Shown: in pieces, positions 1 through 6,105 of the stretch
How the letters are laid out: the number at the start of each line of letters is the position of its first letter
Position numbering within the stretch: position 1 is the stretch's first letter
Assembly: GCA_023462275.1 (NCBI GenBank)
Contig: JAEWYD010000327.1
Span: 1-10,682, forward strand
DNA: 10,682 bases
Direction: 5' to 3'
Origin: Actinomycetes bacterium
Lineage (GTDB): Bacteria > Actinomycetota > Actinomycetes > Actinomycetales > Cellulomonadaceae
Notes under the pieces: model-generated
The model's input: the letters and a program-made list of their open reading frames with translations, nothing else
Databases searched by the model: none
What the model was told of the DNA's origin: nothing
Made by a program: the position numbers and the translations under genes

Positions 1-26
1 GGGCCGGCCCCAGGCGGGACCGGCCC
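1..26 (-). terminator. Candidate terminator hairpin after the DUF4870 gene
   Basis: Bases 1-7 (GGGCCGG) pair perfectly with 20-26 (CCGGCCC). After one C-A mismatch, three further G-C pairs (9-11 with 16-18) close a 4-base loop. The hairpin begins 23 bases past the stop codon of the minus-strand gene, where a terminator would lie. Whether a U-run follows cannot be seen because the window ends at base 1. Many actinobacterial terminators lack a U-run. Confidence 0.5.
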
Positions 27-49
27 TTCGCGCGATCGGGCGGCTCAGC

Positions 50-550
50 TCACTTGATGAAGCGGAGGTTGACCGGGTAGCGGTACGCCTGACCCTTGTT
101 GGCGGCGATGCCCGCCATGATCATGAACACGAGGCCGGCGATGTAGACGATCGGGAAGAGGATGAACCCGATCAGGACGAGCATCAGGATCGAGGACACG
201 ATCAGCGCGATGTTCCAGGCGATCTGGAAGTTCAGCGCCTCCTTCGACTGCTCCTCCACGAACCGGCTCTTCTCGCGGTACATGAGGAAGATCACCAGCG
301 ACGGGATGAAGCCGAAGATGATGCCGCCGAGGTGCGCGAGCATCGCCCACATGCGCTGGTCCGCGTCGCTCATCGGCGCGCCCACCGGTGCGCCGTAGGC
401 GGGCGGCGGGGCGTACCCGGGGGGCGGCGTCTGGTAGCCGCCGGCCGGCGTCGAGTACGCGGGCGGCGGGACGGCACCAGCAGGCGGCGGCGGGACCGCA
501 CCCGAGGGGGTGGAGCCCTGCTCGGGCGTCGGGTCGGTAGGAGTCGACAT
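50..550 (-). CDS. DUF4870 (Tic20-like) small membrane protein with proline-rich N-terminus
   Basis: The protein has 166 residues. Residues 1-59 are rich in proline, glycine, alanine and tyrosine with PPPAY/PPPGY-like units and are probably disordered and cytoplasmic. Residues 60-166 match the DUF4870 family: a first hydrophobic segment at about 69-90 (MLAHLGGIIFGFIPSLVIFL), a charged stretch YREKSRFVEEQSKEALNFQ typical of the family, then hydrophobic segments at about 109-130 and 132-150, ending NLRFIK. The ATG at 550 is chosen over an upstream in-frame ATG because a GAAAGG ribosome site lies about 8 bases before it. The function of DUF4870 proteins is not established; they are distantly similar to Tic20 membrane proteins. 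The gene stands alone between two hairpins, so it is probably monocistronic. The family assignment is firm; any role is unknown. Confidence 0.9.
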   Translation of the reverse strand: MSTPTDPTPEQGSTPSGAVPPPPAGAVPPPAYSTPAGGYQTPPPGYAPPPAYGAPVGAPMSDADQRMWAMLAHLGGIIFGFIPSLVIFLMYREKSRFVEEQSKEALNFQIAWNIALIVSSILMLVLIGFILFPIVYIAGLVFMIMAGIAANKGQAYRYPVNLRFIK

Positions 551-633
551 CGTTGCTGCCTTTCGCTGAGGTAGGTGCGCACCGGCGGGGCGCACCCGTA
601 GAGCACGCCGAAGGGCTGGTCGTCGGCGTTACG

Positions 634-639
634 AAGATA
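634..639 (-). promoter_or_regulatory. Candidate -10 box for the DUF4870 gene
   Basis: On the minus strand this reads TATCTT, a good match to the TANNNT/TATAAT class of -10 boxes. It would start a transcript near 626-628 with a leader of about 77 bases before the ATG at 550. No clear -35 hexamer is seen. A 10-base perfect palindrome (CCCCGCGGGG, 653-662) sits where the -35 would be and could be an operator or simply GC-rich chance. Confidence 0.4.
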
Positions 640-672
640 GCGAAACGGACACCCCCGCGGGGAGTTCCGCGC

Positions 673-690
673 CGGGACGTCCGTGTCCCG
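673..690 (-). terminator. Candidate terminator hairpin directly after the DUF3097 stop codon
   Basis: CGGGAC (673-678) and GTCCCG (685-690) form a 6-base-pair stem with a 6-base loop, immediately adjoining the TAG stop (691-693) of the minus-strand DUF3097 gene. There is no U-run. The position between two co-directional genes with a candidate promoter just beyond supports a transcription end here. The stem is short, so confidence is moderate to low. Confidence 0.35.
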
Positions 691-1542
691 CTAATCGGTG
701 CCCGCGGCCGTGACGAAGTCGATGAGCTCCTCCACGCGGCCGAGGAAGGCCGGCTCCAGGTCGCGGAAGTCGCGCACCGTGCCGAGGATGCGCTGCCACG
801 CCGCTGCGACGTCCGCCTGGCTCTCGGCGGGCCACCCGAGGGCGGCCAGCACGCCGCGCTTCCACTCGACGGACCGGTCGACGACCGGCCACTGCCGCAG
901 GCCCAGCCGCTCCGGCCGGACGGCCTGCCAGACGTCGACGTACGGGTGCCCCACGACGAGGACCGAGCCGGGCGGGGCCGCGCGGACGACGTCGGCGGCG
1001 ATCCTGCTCTCCTTGCTCCCGGCGACGAGGTGGTCGACGAGCACGCCGAGCCGGCGGTCCGCCGTCGGGCCGAAGTCGCGGAGCGCGTCCGCCAGGCGGT
1101 CGACGCCGTCGAGCATCTCCACGACGACGCCCTCGATGCGCAGGTCGTCGCCCCAGACGCGCTCGACCAGCTCCGCGTCGTGCCGACCCTCCACCCAGAT
1201 CCGGCTCGAGCGGGCAACACGGGCCCGGGCGTCGGGGACGGCGCGCGAGCCCGAGGCCGTGCGGGTGGGCCGGGCGGGCGGCGGCGCCGTCGTCGGCGGG
1301 ACGAGCTCGACCGGCCGGCCGTCGACCCAGAAGCCCGGACCCATCGGGAAGGTGCGCGTGACGCCCCGGCGGTCCTCAAGCACGACGACGTGCATCCCGC
1401 CGGACTTCTCGACGCGGACCACGGCGCCGACCCAGCCGGTCGTCACCTCCTCGACGACGAGGCCGGCGTCGGCGGGGACGCGGGGGGAGGCGGGGCGGCG
1501 CCGGGCGGCCGCGAGGGCGTCGGGTCCGTAGCGGTCGAGCAC
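691..1542 (-). CDS. DUF3097 family protein with a Toprim-like segment
   Basis: The protein has 283 residues, the usual length of this actinobacterial family. Recognisable stretches are the N-terminal RYGPDAL (4-10), VPADAGLVVEEVTTGWVGAVVRVEK (22-46), a proline/threonine linker (81-95), ASGSRAVPDARARVARSSRIWVEG (96-119), HDAELVERVWGDDLRIEGVVVE (121-142), LGVLVDHLVAGSKESRIA (165-182), VLVVGHPYVDVWQAV (194-208) and the C-terminal DLEPAFLGRVEELIDFVT (261-278). The order IWVEGRHDAE, then a hydrophobic strand ending VLVDH, resembles the Glu and Asp motifs of the Toprim fold (primases, topoisomerases, DUF-type nucleases). That is inference from motif shape, and no activity is known to me. The GTG at 1542 is the only good start: an in-frame TAG lies three codons upstream (1552-1554) and the conserved N-terminus begins there. 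No ribosome site is visible, which fits a leaderless start. Confidence 0.9.
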   Translation of the reverse strand: MLDRYGPDALAAARRRPASPRVPADAGLVVEEVTTGWVGAVVRVEKSGGMHVVVLEDRRGVTRTFPMGPGFWVDGRPVELVPPTTAPPPARPTRTASGSRAVPDARARVARSSRIWVEGRHDAELVERVWGDDLRIEGVVVEMLDGVDRLADALRDFGPTADRRLGVLVDHLVAGSKESRIAADVVRAAPPGSVLVVGHPYVDVWQAVRPERLGLRQWPVVDRSVEWKRGVLAALGWPAESQADVAAAWQRILGTVRDFRDLEPAFLGRVEELIDFVTAAGTD

Positions 1543-1548
1543 CCGGGC

Positions 1549-1554
1549 ACTCTA
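1549..1554 (-). promoter_or_regulatory. Leaderless -10 box for DUF3097
   Basis: The minus strand reads TAGAGT, then 6 bases, then the GTG start. A TANNNT box 6-7 bases before the start codon is the known signature of leaderless transcripts in actinobacteria, where the start codon is the first transcribed codon. No ribosome site is present. No convincing -35 is seen. Confidence 0.65.
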
Positions 1555-1576
1555 GGTCGCCGGTGGCGCGCACCGG

Positions 1577-1604
1577 ATGACGCCGGGCCGGACCGTCGTA
1601 GGAT
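1577..1604 (+). promoter_or_regulatory. Vegetative-type promoter of hrcA-dnaJ
   Basis: ATGACG (1577-1582, sharing TGAC with TTGACA) and TAGGAT (1599-1604) are spaced by 16 bases and form a plausible housekeeping-sigma promoter. Transcription would begin near 1610-1611, giving a leader of about 60 bases. The last base of the -10 box is the first base of the CIRCE operator, so bound HrcA would cover the start site. Confidence 0.6.
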
Positions 1605-1630
1605 TAGCACTCGGGCCGTCGGAGTGCCAC
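1604..1630 (+). promoter_or_regulatory. CIRCE operator (HrcA binding site)
   Basis: TTAGCACTC (1604-1612), a 9-base spacer, then GAGTGCCAC (1622-1630). The consensus CIRCE is TTAGCACTC-N9-GAGTGCTAA. The left arm is perfect and the right arm matches at 7 of 9 bases, with the spacing exact. It lies directly before hrcA and overlaps the predicted transcription start, the classic arrangement for HrcA autoregulation and heat-shock derepression. This is a strong call from sequence and established biology. Confidence 0.93.
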
Positions 1631-1671
1631 CGCGCACCGGCCGGCCCGCCGCGTCGGGGAGGAGGGGCGAC

Positions 1672-2691
1672 ATGGCCGAGGACCGCAGGCTCGAGGTGCT
1701 GCGGGCGATCGTCGAGGACTACGTGCACACGCGCGAGCCCGTCGGCTCCCGCATGCTGGTCGAGCGCCACAACCTCATGGTGTCGCCCGCGACCATCCGC
1801 AACGACATGGCGGCCCTCGAGGACGCCGGCTACATCACGCAGCCGCACACCTCGGCGGGCCGGGTCCCGACCGACAAGGGCTACCGGCTGTTCGTCGACC
1901 GGCTCTCCGACGTCAAGCCGCTGTCGCCCGCCGAGCGGCGCGCGATCCAGGCGTTCCTCGAGGACGCCATGGACCTCGACGACGTCGTCGACCGGTCGGT
2001 CCGCCTGCTGGCCCAGCTGACGCACCAGGTCGCCGTCGTGCAGTACCCCTCGCTGCGGCGCTCGGCTCTGCGGCACCTCGAGCTCGTGCCGCTCGGGCCG
2101 ACCCGCCTCCTCGTGGTCATCATCACGGAGGCCGGCCGGGTCGAGCAACGGGTGCTGGAGGTGCCCGACGGCGTCCCCGAGCACGCGCTGACCGCGCTGC
2201 GGGCCCGCCTCAACGCCACGGTCGCCGGGCGCCGGCTGGCCGAGCTCACGGAGCCGCTCGACCAGGTCGCCGCTGCGTTCCCGGTGGGGGAGCAGCCCTT
2301 CGTCCGGCAGGTCGTGCGGGTGGTCGAGGAGACGCTCTCCGAGACGACCGAGGAGCGCATCGTCATGGCCGGGGCGGCGAACCTCGCGCGCAGCGGCACC
2401 GACTTCGCCAACACCATCCGCCCGGTGCTCGAGGCGCTGGAGGAGCAGGTGGTGCTCCTGCGGCTCCTGACGGAGATGGCGGAGGACGCCGCCGGCGTGG
2501 CCGTGCGCATCGGCCACGAGAACGACCACGTGGGCCTGACGGAGACGTCGATCGTCGCTGCCAGCTACGGCGCCGAGGGGCGCCCGCTGGCGCGGATCGG
2601 CTCCCTCGGCCCGACCCGCATGGACTACGCGGGGACCATCGCGTCCGTCCGCGCGGTCGCCCGATACCTGTCCCGGATCCTCGCCGGCTGA
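1672..2691 (+). CDS. hrcA: Heat-inducible transcription repressor HrcA
   Basis: The protein has 339 residues, the normal length. It is the repressor that binds CIRCE operators and is released on heat shock, with GroE chaperonin helping it fold in characterised bacteria. Residues 1-75 form the winged-helix DNA-binding domain, with the hallmark runs VSPATIRNDMAALEDAGYI (37-55) and QPHTSAGRVPTDKGYRLFVD (57-76). The rest is the GAF-like and dimerisation part, including a family signature IGHEN (280-284) and SIVAASYG (293-300), followed by GPTRMDYAGTIASVRAV (313-329). The ATG start has a strong ribosome site (GGGGAGGAGGGG) just upstream. A much longer open frame runs upstream but is antisense to DUF3097 and is not used. 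dnaJ follows after 21 bases, forming the usual hrcA-dnaJ operon of actinobacteria. Confidence 0.98.
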   Translation: MAEDRRLEVLRAIVEDYVHTREPVGSRMLVERHNLMVSPATIRNDMAALEDAGYITQPHTSAGRVPTDKGYRLFVDRLSDVKPLSPAERRAIQAFLEDAMDLDDVVDRSVRLLAQLTHQVAVVQYPSLRRSALRHLELVPLGPTRLLVVIITEAGRVEQRVLEVPDGVPEHALTALRARLNATVAGRRLAELTEPLDQVAAAFPVGEQPFVRQVVRVVEETLSETTEERIVMAGAANLARSGTDFANTIRPVLEALEEQVVLLRLLTEMAEDAAGVAVRIGHENDHVGLTETSIVAASYGAEGRPLARIGSLGPTRMDYAGTIASVRAVARYLSRILAG

Positions 2692-2712
2692 GCCGGCGGA
2701 TTGTGAGCCCTG

Positions 2713-3843
2713 GTGAGCACTGACTACTACGAGATCCTCGGCGTCGACCGCGGCGCGAGCCAGGACGAGATCAAGCGCGCCTACCGCAAGCTCGCCCGCA
2801 AGCTCCACCCGGACGTCGCCCAGGGCGACGGCGCGGAGGAGCAGTTCAAGGAGGTCTCGCGGGCCTACGAGGTGCTCTCCAACCCGGAGAAGCGCCAGAT
2901 GTACGACGCGGGTGTCGACCCGACGGCGCCGGGTGGCGGCCAGGGCGGGTTCGGGGCCGGCTTCGGCTTCCAGGACATCTTCGAGACCTTCTTCGGCGCC
3001 GGGCCCAGCGCGCGCCGCGGGCCGGTGCCCCGCGCGCGGCGCGGGCAGGACGCCCTCGTCCGCCTCGACATGGAGCTCGCGGAGACCGCGTTCGGCGCGC
3101 ACCGTGAGGTCCCGGTCGACACGGCCGTGCTCTGCCCCACCTGCCAGGGCAGCTGCTGCCGTCCCGGGACGACGCCGCGCACCTGCGACGTCTGCGGTGG
3201 CTCCGGCGTCGTGCAGCGGGTCGCCCGGTCCTTCCTCGGCCAGGTGATGACGTCCAGCCCGTGCGCGGCGTGCCACGGCTTCGGCACCGTCATCCCCGAG
3301 CCCTGCCCCGAGTGCTCGGGCGAGGGCCGGGTGCGCAGCCGCCGCACGCTGAGCGTGGACGTGCCCGCCGGCGTCGAGACGGGGACCCGGATCAAGCTGC
3401 CGGGCCAGGGCGAGGTCGGCCCCGCCGGCGGCCCGCCCGGCGACGTCTACCTCGAGGTGCGCCAGCGCCCGCACCCGACGCTCGTCCGGCACGGCGACGA
3501 CCTGCACTGCAGCCTCGAGATCCCCATGACGGCCGCCGCGCTCGGCACCGTCGTCCAGCTCGAGACGCTGGACGGACCCCAGGAGGTCGACATCCGCCCG
3601 GGCACGCAGCCGGGCGCGGTGCTCGTCCAGAAGGGGCTCGGCGTCGGGCACCTCCAGGGCGTCGGTCGCGGCGACCTGCACGTCCACGTCGAGGTCCAGG
3701 TGCCGACGACCCTCGACCCCGAGCAGGAGCGCCTGCTGCGCGAGCTCGCCGCCCTGCGCGGTGAGGAGCGGCCGGAGGCACGGCTGGCCTCCGCCCAGTC
3801 GGGCGTCTTCGCCCGGCTGCGCGACAAGCTCGCCGGCCGGTGA
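2713..3843 (+). CDS. dnaJ: Chaperone protein DnaJ (DnaJ2 type)
   Basis: The protein has 376 residues. It is a type I Hsp40 co-chaperone that delivers unfolded clients to DnaK and stimulates its ATPase. The J domain (about 4-66) has the HPD motif at 32-34. A short Gly/Phe region (about 74-95) follows. The zinc region carries four CxxC pairs: C141/C144, C158/C161, C184/C187 and C198/C201, then the C-terminal substrate-binding domains (about 210-335). The first repeat reads CPTCQGSC rather than CxxCxGxG, so its last glycine is cysteine (C148), followed by C149. That adds two extra cysteines to the zinc region. The GTG start at 2713 gives the standard MSTDYYEILGV opening, although the ribosome site is weak. 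Location behind hrcA with a short G/F region indicates the actinobacterial second DnaJ rather than the one encoded with dnaK and grpE. Confidence 0.97.
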   Translation: MSTDYYEILGVDRGASQDEIKRAYRKLARKLHPDVAQGDGAEEQFKEVSRAYEVLSNPEKRQMYDAGVDPTAPGGGQGGFGAGFGFQDIFETFFGAGPSARRGPVPRARRGQDALVRLDMELAETAFGAHREVPVDTAVLCPTCQGSCCRPGTTPRTCDVCGGSGVVQRVARSFLGQVMTSSPCAACHGFGTVIPEPCPECSGEGRVRSRRTLSVDVPAGVETGTRIKLPGQGEVGPAGGPPGDVYLEVRQRPHPTLVRHGDDLHCSLEIPMTAAALGTVVQLETLDGPQEVDIRPGTQPGAVLVQKGLGVGHLQGVGRGDLHVHVEVQVPTTLDPEQERLLRELAALRGEERPEARLASAQSGVFARLRDKLAGR

Positions 3844-3847
3844 CGGC

Positions 3848-4618
3848 GTGACGGCTCCGGTCTTCCTCGCCGAGCCGGGCGACCTCGACCGGCACGCCGC
3901 CGGGGCGACCTTCGTCCTCGAGGGCGCCGAGGCGCGACACGCCGGCGTCGTGCAGCGGCGGCGCCCCGGGGAGCGGGTCGACGTCGTCGACGGTCGCGGT
4001 GCGCGCCTGGAGTGCCGCATCGCGTCGGTCGAGCCGGGCCGTCTGACTCTGGAGGTGGAGCGCCGGGCCGACGAGGCGGCGCCGGCGGTGCGGCTCGTGC
4101 TGGCCCAGGCCCTGGCGAAGGGCGACCGTGACGAGCTCGCCGTCGAGGCGGCCACGGAGGTCGGGGTCGACGAGGTCGTGCCCTGGCAGGCGGCGCGCTC
4201 CGTCGTCGTCTGGCGCGGCGACCGGGCCGCGAAGAGCCACGCGCGGTGGGTCGCGACCGTCCGGACCGCGACCAAGCAGGCCCGCCGCGCGCACCTGCCG
4301 TTGGTCGCCGACGCCGTCGACACGGCCCGGCTGGCAGCCCGCGTGCGGGACGTCGTCGCCACCGGGGGTGTCGCCCTCGTCCTGCACGAGGAGGCCGCCC
4401 TGCCCCTGGGTGCCGTGCCGCTCCCGGGCCCGGACGACGACGGCGCGTCAGTGCTCGTGGTCGTGGGGCCGGAGGGGGGGATCGCCGACGACGAGGTCGC
4501 GGCCCTGACGGCTGCCGGAGCAGTGGCCGTGCGGCTCGGACCGCACGTGCTCCGCACGTCGACGGCGGGCCCGGTCGCCCTCGCGCTCCTCGCGGAGCGG
4601 CTCGGCCGCTGGGCCTGA
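3848..4618 (+). CDS. rsmE: 16S rRNA (uracil(1498)-N(3))-methyltransferase RsmE
   Basis: The protein has 256 residues, normal for the family. It methylates N3 of U1498 in 16S rRNA, at the decoding region of the 30S subunit, using S-adenosylmethionine. An N-terminal PUA-like RNA-binding part (about 1-75) is followed by a SPOUT methyltransferase domain with a C-terminal knot. Diagnostic stretches are LVLAQALAKGDRDELAVEAA (83-102), RWVATVRTATKQARRAHLP (133-151, actinobacterial form), VVVGPEGGI (204-212) and LGPHVLRTSTA (230-240). The GTG at 3848 is chosen because it yields a typical VTAPVFLAEP opening; a longer open frame overlaps dnaJ and is not used. It begins 4 bases after the dnaJ stop with no clear ribosome site, so it is probably translationally coupled to dnaJ and transcribed from the CIRCE-controlled promoter. 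Confidence 0.95.
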   Translation: MTAPVFLAEPGDLDRHAAGATFVLEGAEARHAGVVQRRRPGERVDVVDGRGARLECRIASVEPGRLTLEVERRADEAAPAVRLVLAQALAKGDRDELAVEAATEVGVDEVVPWQAARSVVVWRGDRAAKSHARWVATVRTATKQARRAHLPLVADAVDTARLAARVRDVVATGGVALVLHEEAALPLGAVPLPGPDDDGASVLVVVGPEGGIADDEVAALTAAGAVAVRLGPHVLRTSTAGPVALALLAERLGRWA

Positions 4619-4658
4619 GGGCGAACGCTCCCGGGGGACCGGCGTCGGGGCCGCGCAC

Positions 4659-4664
4659 TACCCT
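4659..4664 (+). promoter_or_regulatory. Leaderless -10 box for the HIT-family gene
   Basis: TACCCT lies in the 52-base gap after rsmE, exactly 6 bases before the ATG at 4671. The spacing and TANNNT form match leaderless promoters, and no ribosome site precedes the ATG. No clear -35 is seen. This would let the HIT gene be expressed independently of the heat-shock promoter upstream. Confidence 0.6.
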
Positions 4665-4670
4665 GGCGTC

Positions 4671-5024
4671 ATGGCGCCCGTGACCGCTCCCGACTGCCTG
4701 TTCTGCCGCATCGTCGCGGGGGAGATCCCCGCCACGGTCGTCGCCGAGAGCGACGCCGCCGTGGCGTTCCGCGACCTCAACCCGCAGGCCGCGCTCCACG
4801 TGCTCGTCGTCCCACGTGACCACCACGTCGACGTCGCGCAGCTCGCAGCGGCGGACCCGGCCCTGCTCGCGGCCGTGGTGCGGCTGGCCGACGACGTGGC
4901 GGCGCGGGAGTCCGGCGGTCAGTACCGCCTCGTGTTCAACACGGGCGCCGAGGCCGGCCAGTCCGTGTTCCACGTGCACGGCCATGTCATCGGCGGGCAG
5001 CGTCTGGGCTGGTCGCCCGCGTGA
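4671..5024 (+). CDS. HIT family (HINT-type) nucleotide-binding protein
   Basis: The protein has 117 residues, typical of compact HINT hydrolases. Family members hydrolyse purine nucleoside phosphoramidates or related nucleotide conjugates through a nucleotidylated histidine. The histidine triad is H101-x-H103-x-H105 in the run FHVHGHVIGG (100-109), with H103 the expected nucleophile. The N-terminal CLFCRIVAGEIPA (9-21) carries a CxxC pair (C9, C12) that, with H51 or H52 and H101, could form the zinc site present in part of the family. LHVLVVPRDHH (42-52) is also characteristic. The gene sits between rsmE and phoH, a common actinobacterial order. The cellular substrate is not known. The ATG start is supported by the leaderless -10 box 6 bases upstream. 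Confidence 0.93.
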   Translation: MAPVTAPDCLFCRIVAGEIPATVVAESDAAVAFRDLNPQAALHVLVVPRDHHVDVAQLAAADPALLAAVVRLADDVAARESGGQYRLVFNTGAEAGQSVFHVHGHVIGGQRLGWSPA

Positions 5025-5034
5025 CGCGCCCGGT

Positions 5035-5040
5035 TAGCAT
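5035..5040 (+). promoter_or_regulatory. Candidate -10 box for phoH-ybeY-CNNM-era
   Basis: TAGCAT fits TANNNT and lies 11 bases past the HIT stop codon. Transcription would begin near 5046-5047, giving a leader of about 42 bases that contains a strong ribosome site (GAGGAGG, 5060-5066). No good -35 is visible. It is the only plausible promoter before the phoH-era run. Confidence 0.45.
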
Positions 5041-5088
5041 GGCGGAACCCACCAGCGACGAGGAGGCCCGGTCGTAGCGGCCGATCCC

Positions 5089-6105
5089 ATGGCAACGACA
5101 CCAGCACACGGCGGCGGCACCGGCGACGTCGAGCACCGCATCATCCTCCCCGCCCACCTGCCGGCCGTCGTCGTCCTGGGCCCGAACGACGAGGTGCTCC
5201 GCGCCGTCGAGGCCGGCTTCCCGCGCGTCCGGGTGCACGCCCGCGGCGACCAGATCACCCTGCAGGGTCCGCCCTCCGACGTCGGGCTCGCCACGCGCCT
5301 GCTCGACGAGCTGCTGGAGGTGGCGGCGACCGACACGCCCCTGACGGCCGACGTCGTGAGCCGCGCGGTGCGCATGCTCACGGGGGCCACGGCGAGCCGG
5401 CCCTCCGAGGTGCTGACGCACAACATCCTGTCGTCGCGCGGGCGGACCATCCGGCCCAAGACCGTGGGCCAGAAGACGTACGTCGACGCGATCGACCGCA
5501 ACACCATCACGTTCGGCATCGGCCCGGCGGGCACGGGCAAGACCTACCTCGCCATGGCGAAGGCCGTGCAGGCGCTGCAGGGCAAGCAGGTCAACCGCAT
5601 CGTGCTGACCCGGCCCGCCGTCGAGGCGGGGGAGCGGCTGGGGTTCCTGCCCGGCACGCTCAGCGAGAAGATCGACCCGTACCTGCGACCGCTCTACGAC
5701 GCGCTGCACGACATGGTCGACCCCGACTCGATCCCCCGGCTGATCGAGGCGGGCACGGTCGAGGTGGCGCCGCTGGCGTACATGCGCGGACGGACGCTCA
5801 ACGACGCCTTCATCGTGCTGGACGAGGCGCAGAACACCTCCACCGAGCAGATGAAGATGTTCCTCACCCGGCTGGGCTTCGGCTCGAAGATGGTCGTCAC
5901 CGGCGACGTGACCCAGGTGGACCTCCCGGGCGGGACGACGTCGGGGCTGCGCGTCGTCGAGCACATCCTGAGCGGGGTCGACGACGTCGCGTTCTGCCGG
6001 CTCACGTCCGAGGACGTGGTCCGGCACCGTCTCGTCGGCGACATCATCGAGGCGTACGCCGCGTGGGACGTCCGTGCGGCCGGCCGGGAGGGTGGCGAAC
6101 GGTGA
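5089..6105 (+). CDS. phoH: PhoH family ATPase (PhoH-like, YbeZ type)
   Basis: The protein has 338 residues. It is a cytoplasmic P-loop ATPase of the YbeZ/PhoH class, which is linked with YbeY and rRNA maturation. An N-terminal KH-like part (about 17-80) is followed by the ATPase domain: QKTYVDAIDRNTITFGIGPAGTGKTYLA contains the Walker A motif at 145-152, and FIVLDEAQN (241-249) is Walker B. LTRPAVEAGERLGFLPG (173-189) and the TGDVTQVDLP run (271-280) are also diagnostic. The start is uncertain. The ATG at 5089 is the only standard in-frame start near the ribosome site, yet it lies 22 bases beyond AGGAGG (5061-5066), where 5-10 is normal. At the ideal distance (7 bases) the in-frame codon is GTA (5074), which would add five residues. 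The gene overlaps ybeY by 4 bases (GTGA). Confidence 0.94.
   Translation: MATTPAHGGGTGDVEHRIILPAHLPAVVVLGPNDEVLRAVEAGFPRVRVHARGDQITLQGPPSDVGLATRLLDELLEVAATDTPLTADVVSRAVRMLTGATASRPSEVLTHNILSSRGRTIRPKTVGQKTYVDAIDRNTITFGIGPAGTGKTYLAMAKAVQALQGKQVNRIVLTRPAVEAGERLGFLPGTLSEKIDPYLRPLYDALHDMVDPDSIPRLIEAGTVEVAPLAYMRGRTLNDAFIVLDEAQNTSTEQMKMFLTRLGFGSKMVVTGDVTQVDLPGGTTSGLRVVEHILSGVDDVAFCRLTSEDVVRHRLVGDIIEAYAAWDVRAAGREGGER

Noticed and set aside
553..1671. Plus-strand extension upstream of hrcA giving a 712-residue frame
   Set aside because: It is antisense to DUF3097 and crosses the CIRCE operator. HrcA has its normal length and ribosome site from the ATG at 1672.
3761..3847. Longer start for rsmE inside dnaJ
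   Set aside because: The extra 29 residues match no RsmE N-terminus; the GTG at 3848 gives the standard length.
1552..4557. Minus-strand open frame of about 1000 codons opposite hrcA, dnaJ and rsmE
   Set aside because: Very high GC makes stops rare in antisense frames. The translation is low-complexity Arg/Ala/Pro/Gly without domains, and the opposite strand carries three well-conserved genes.
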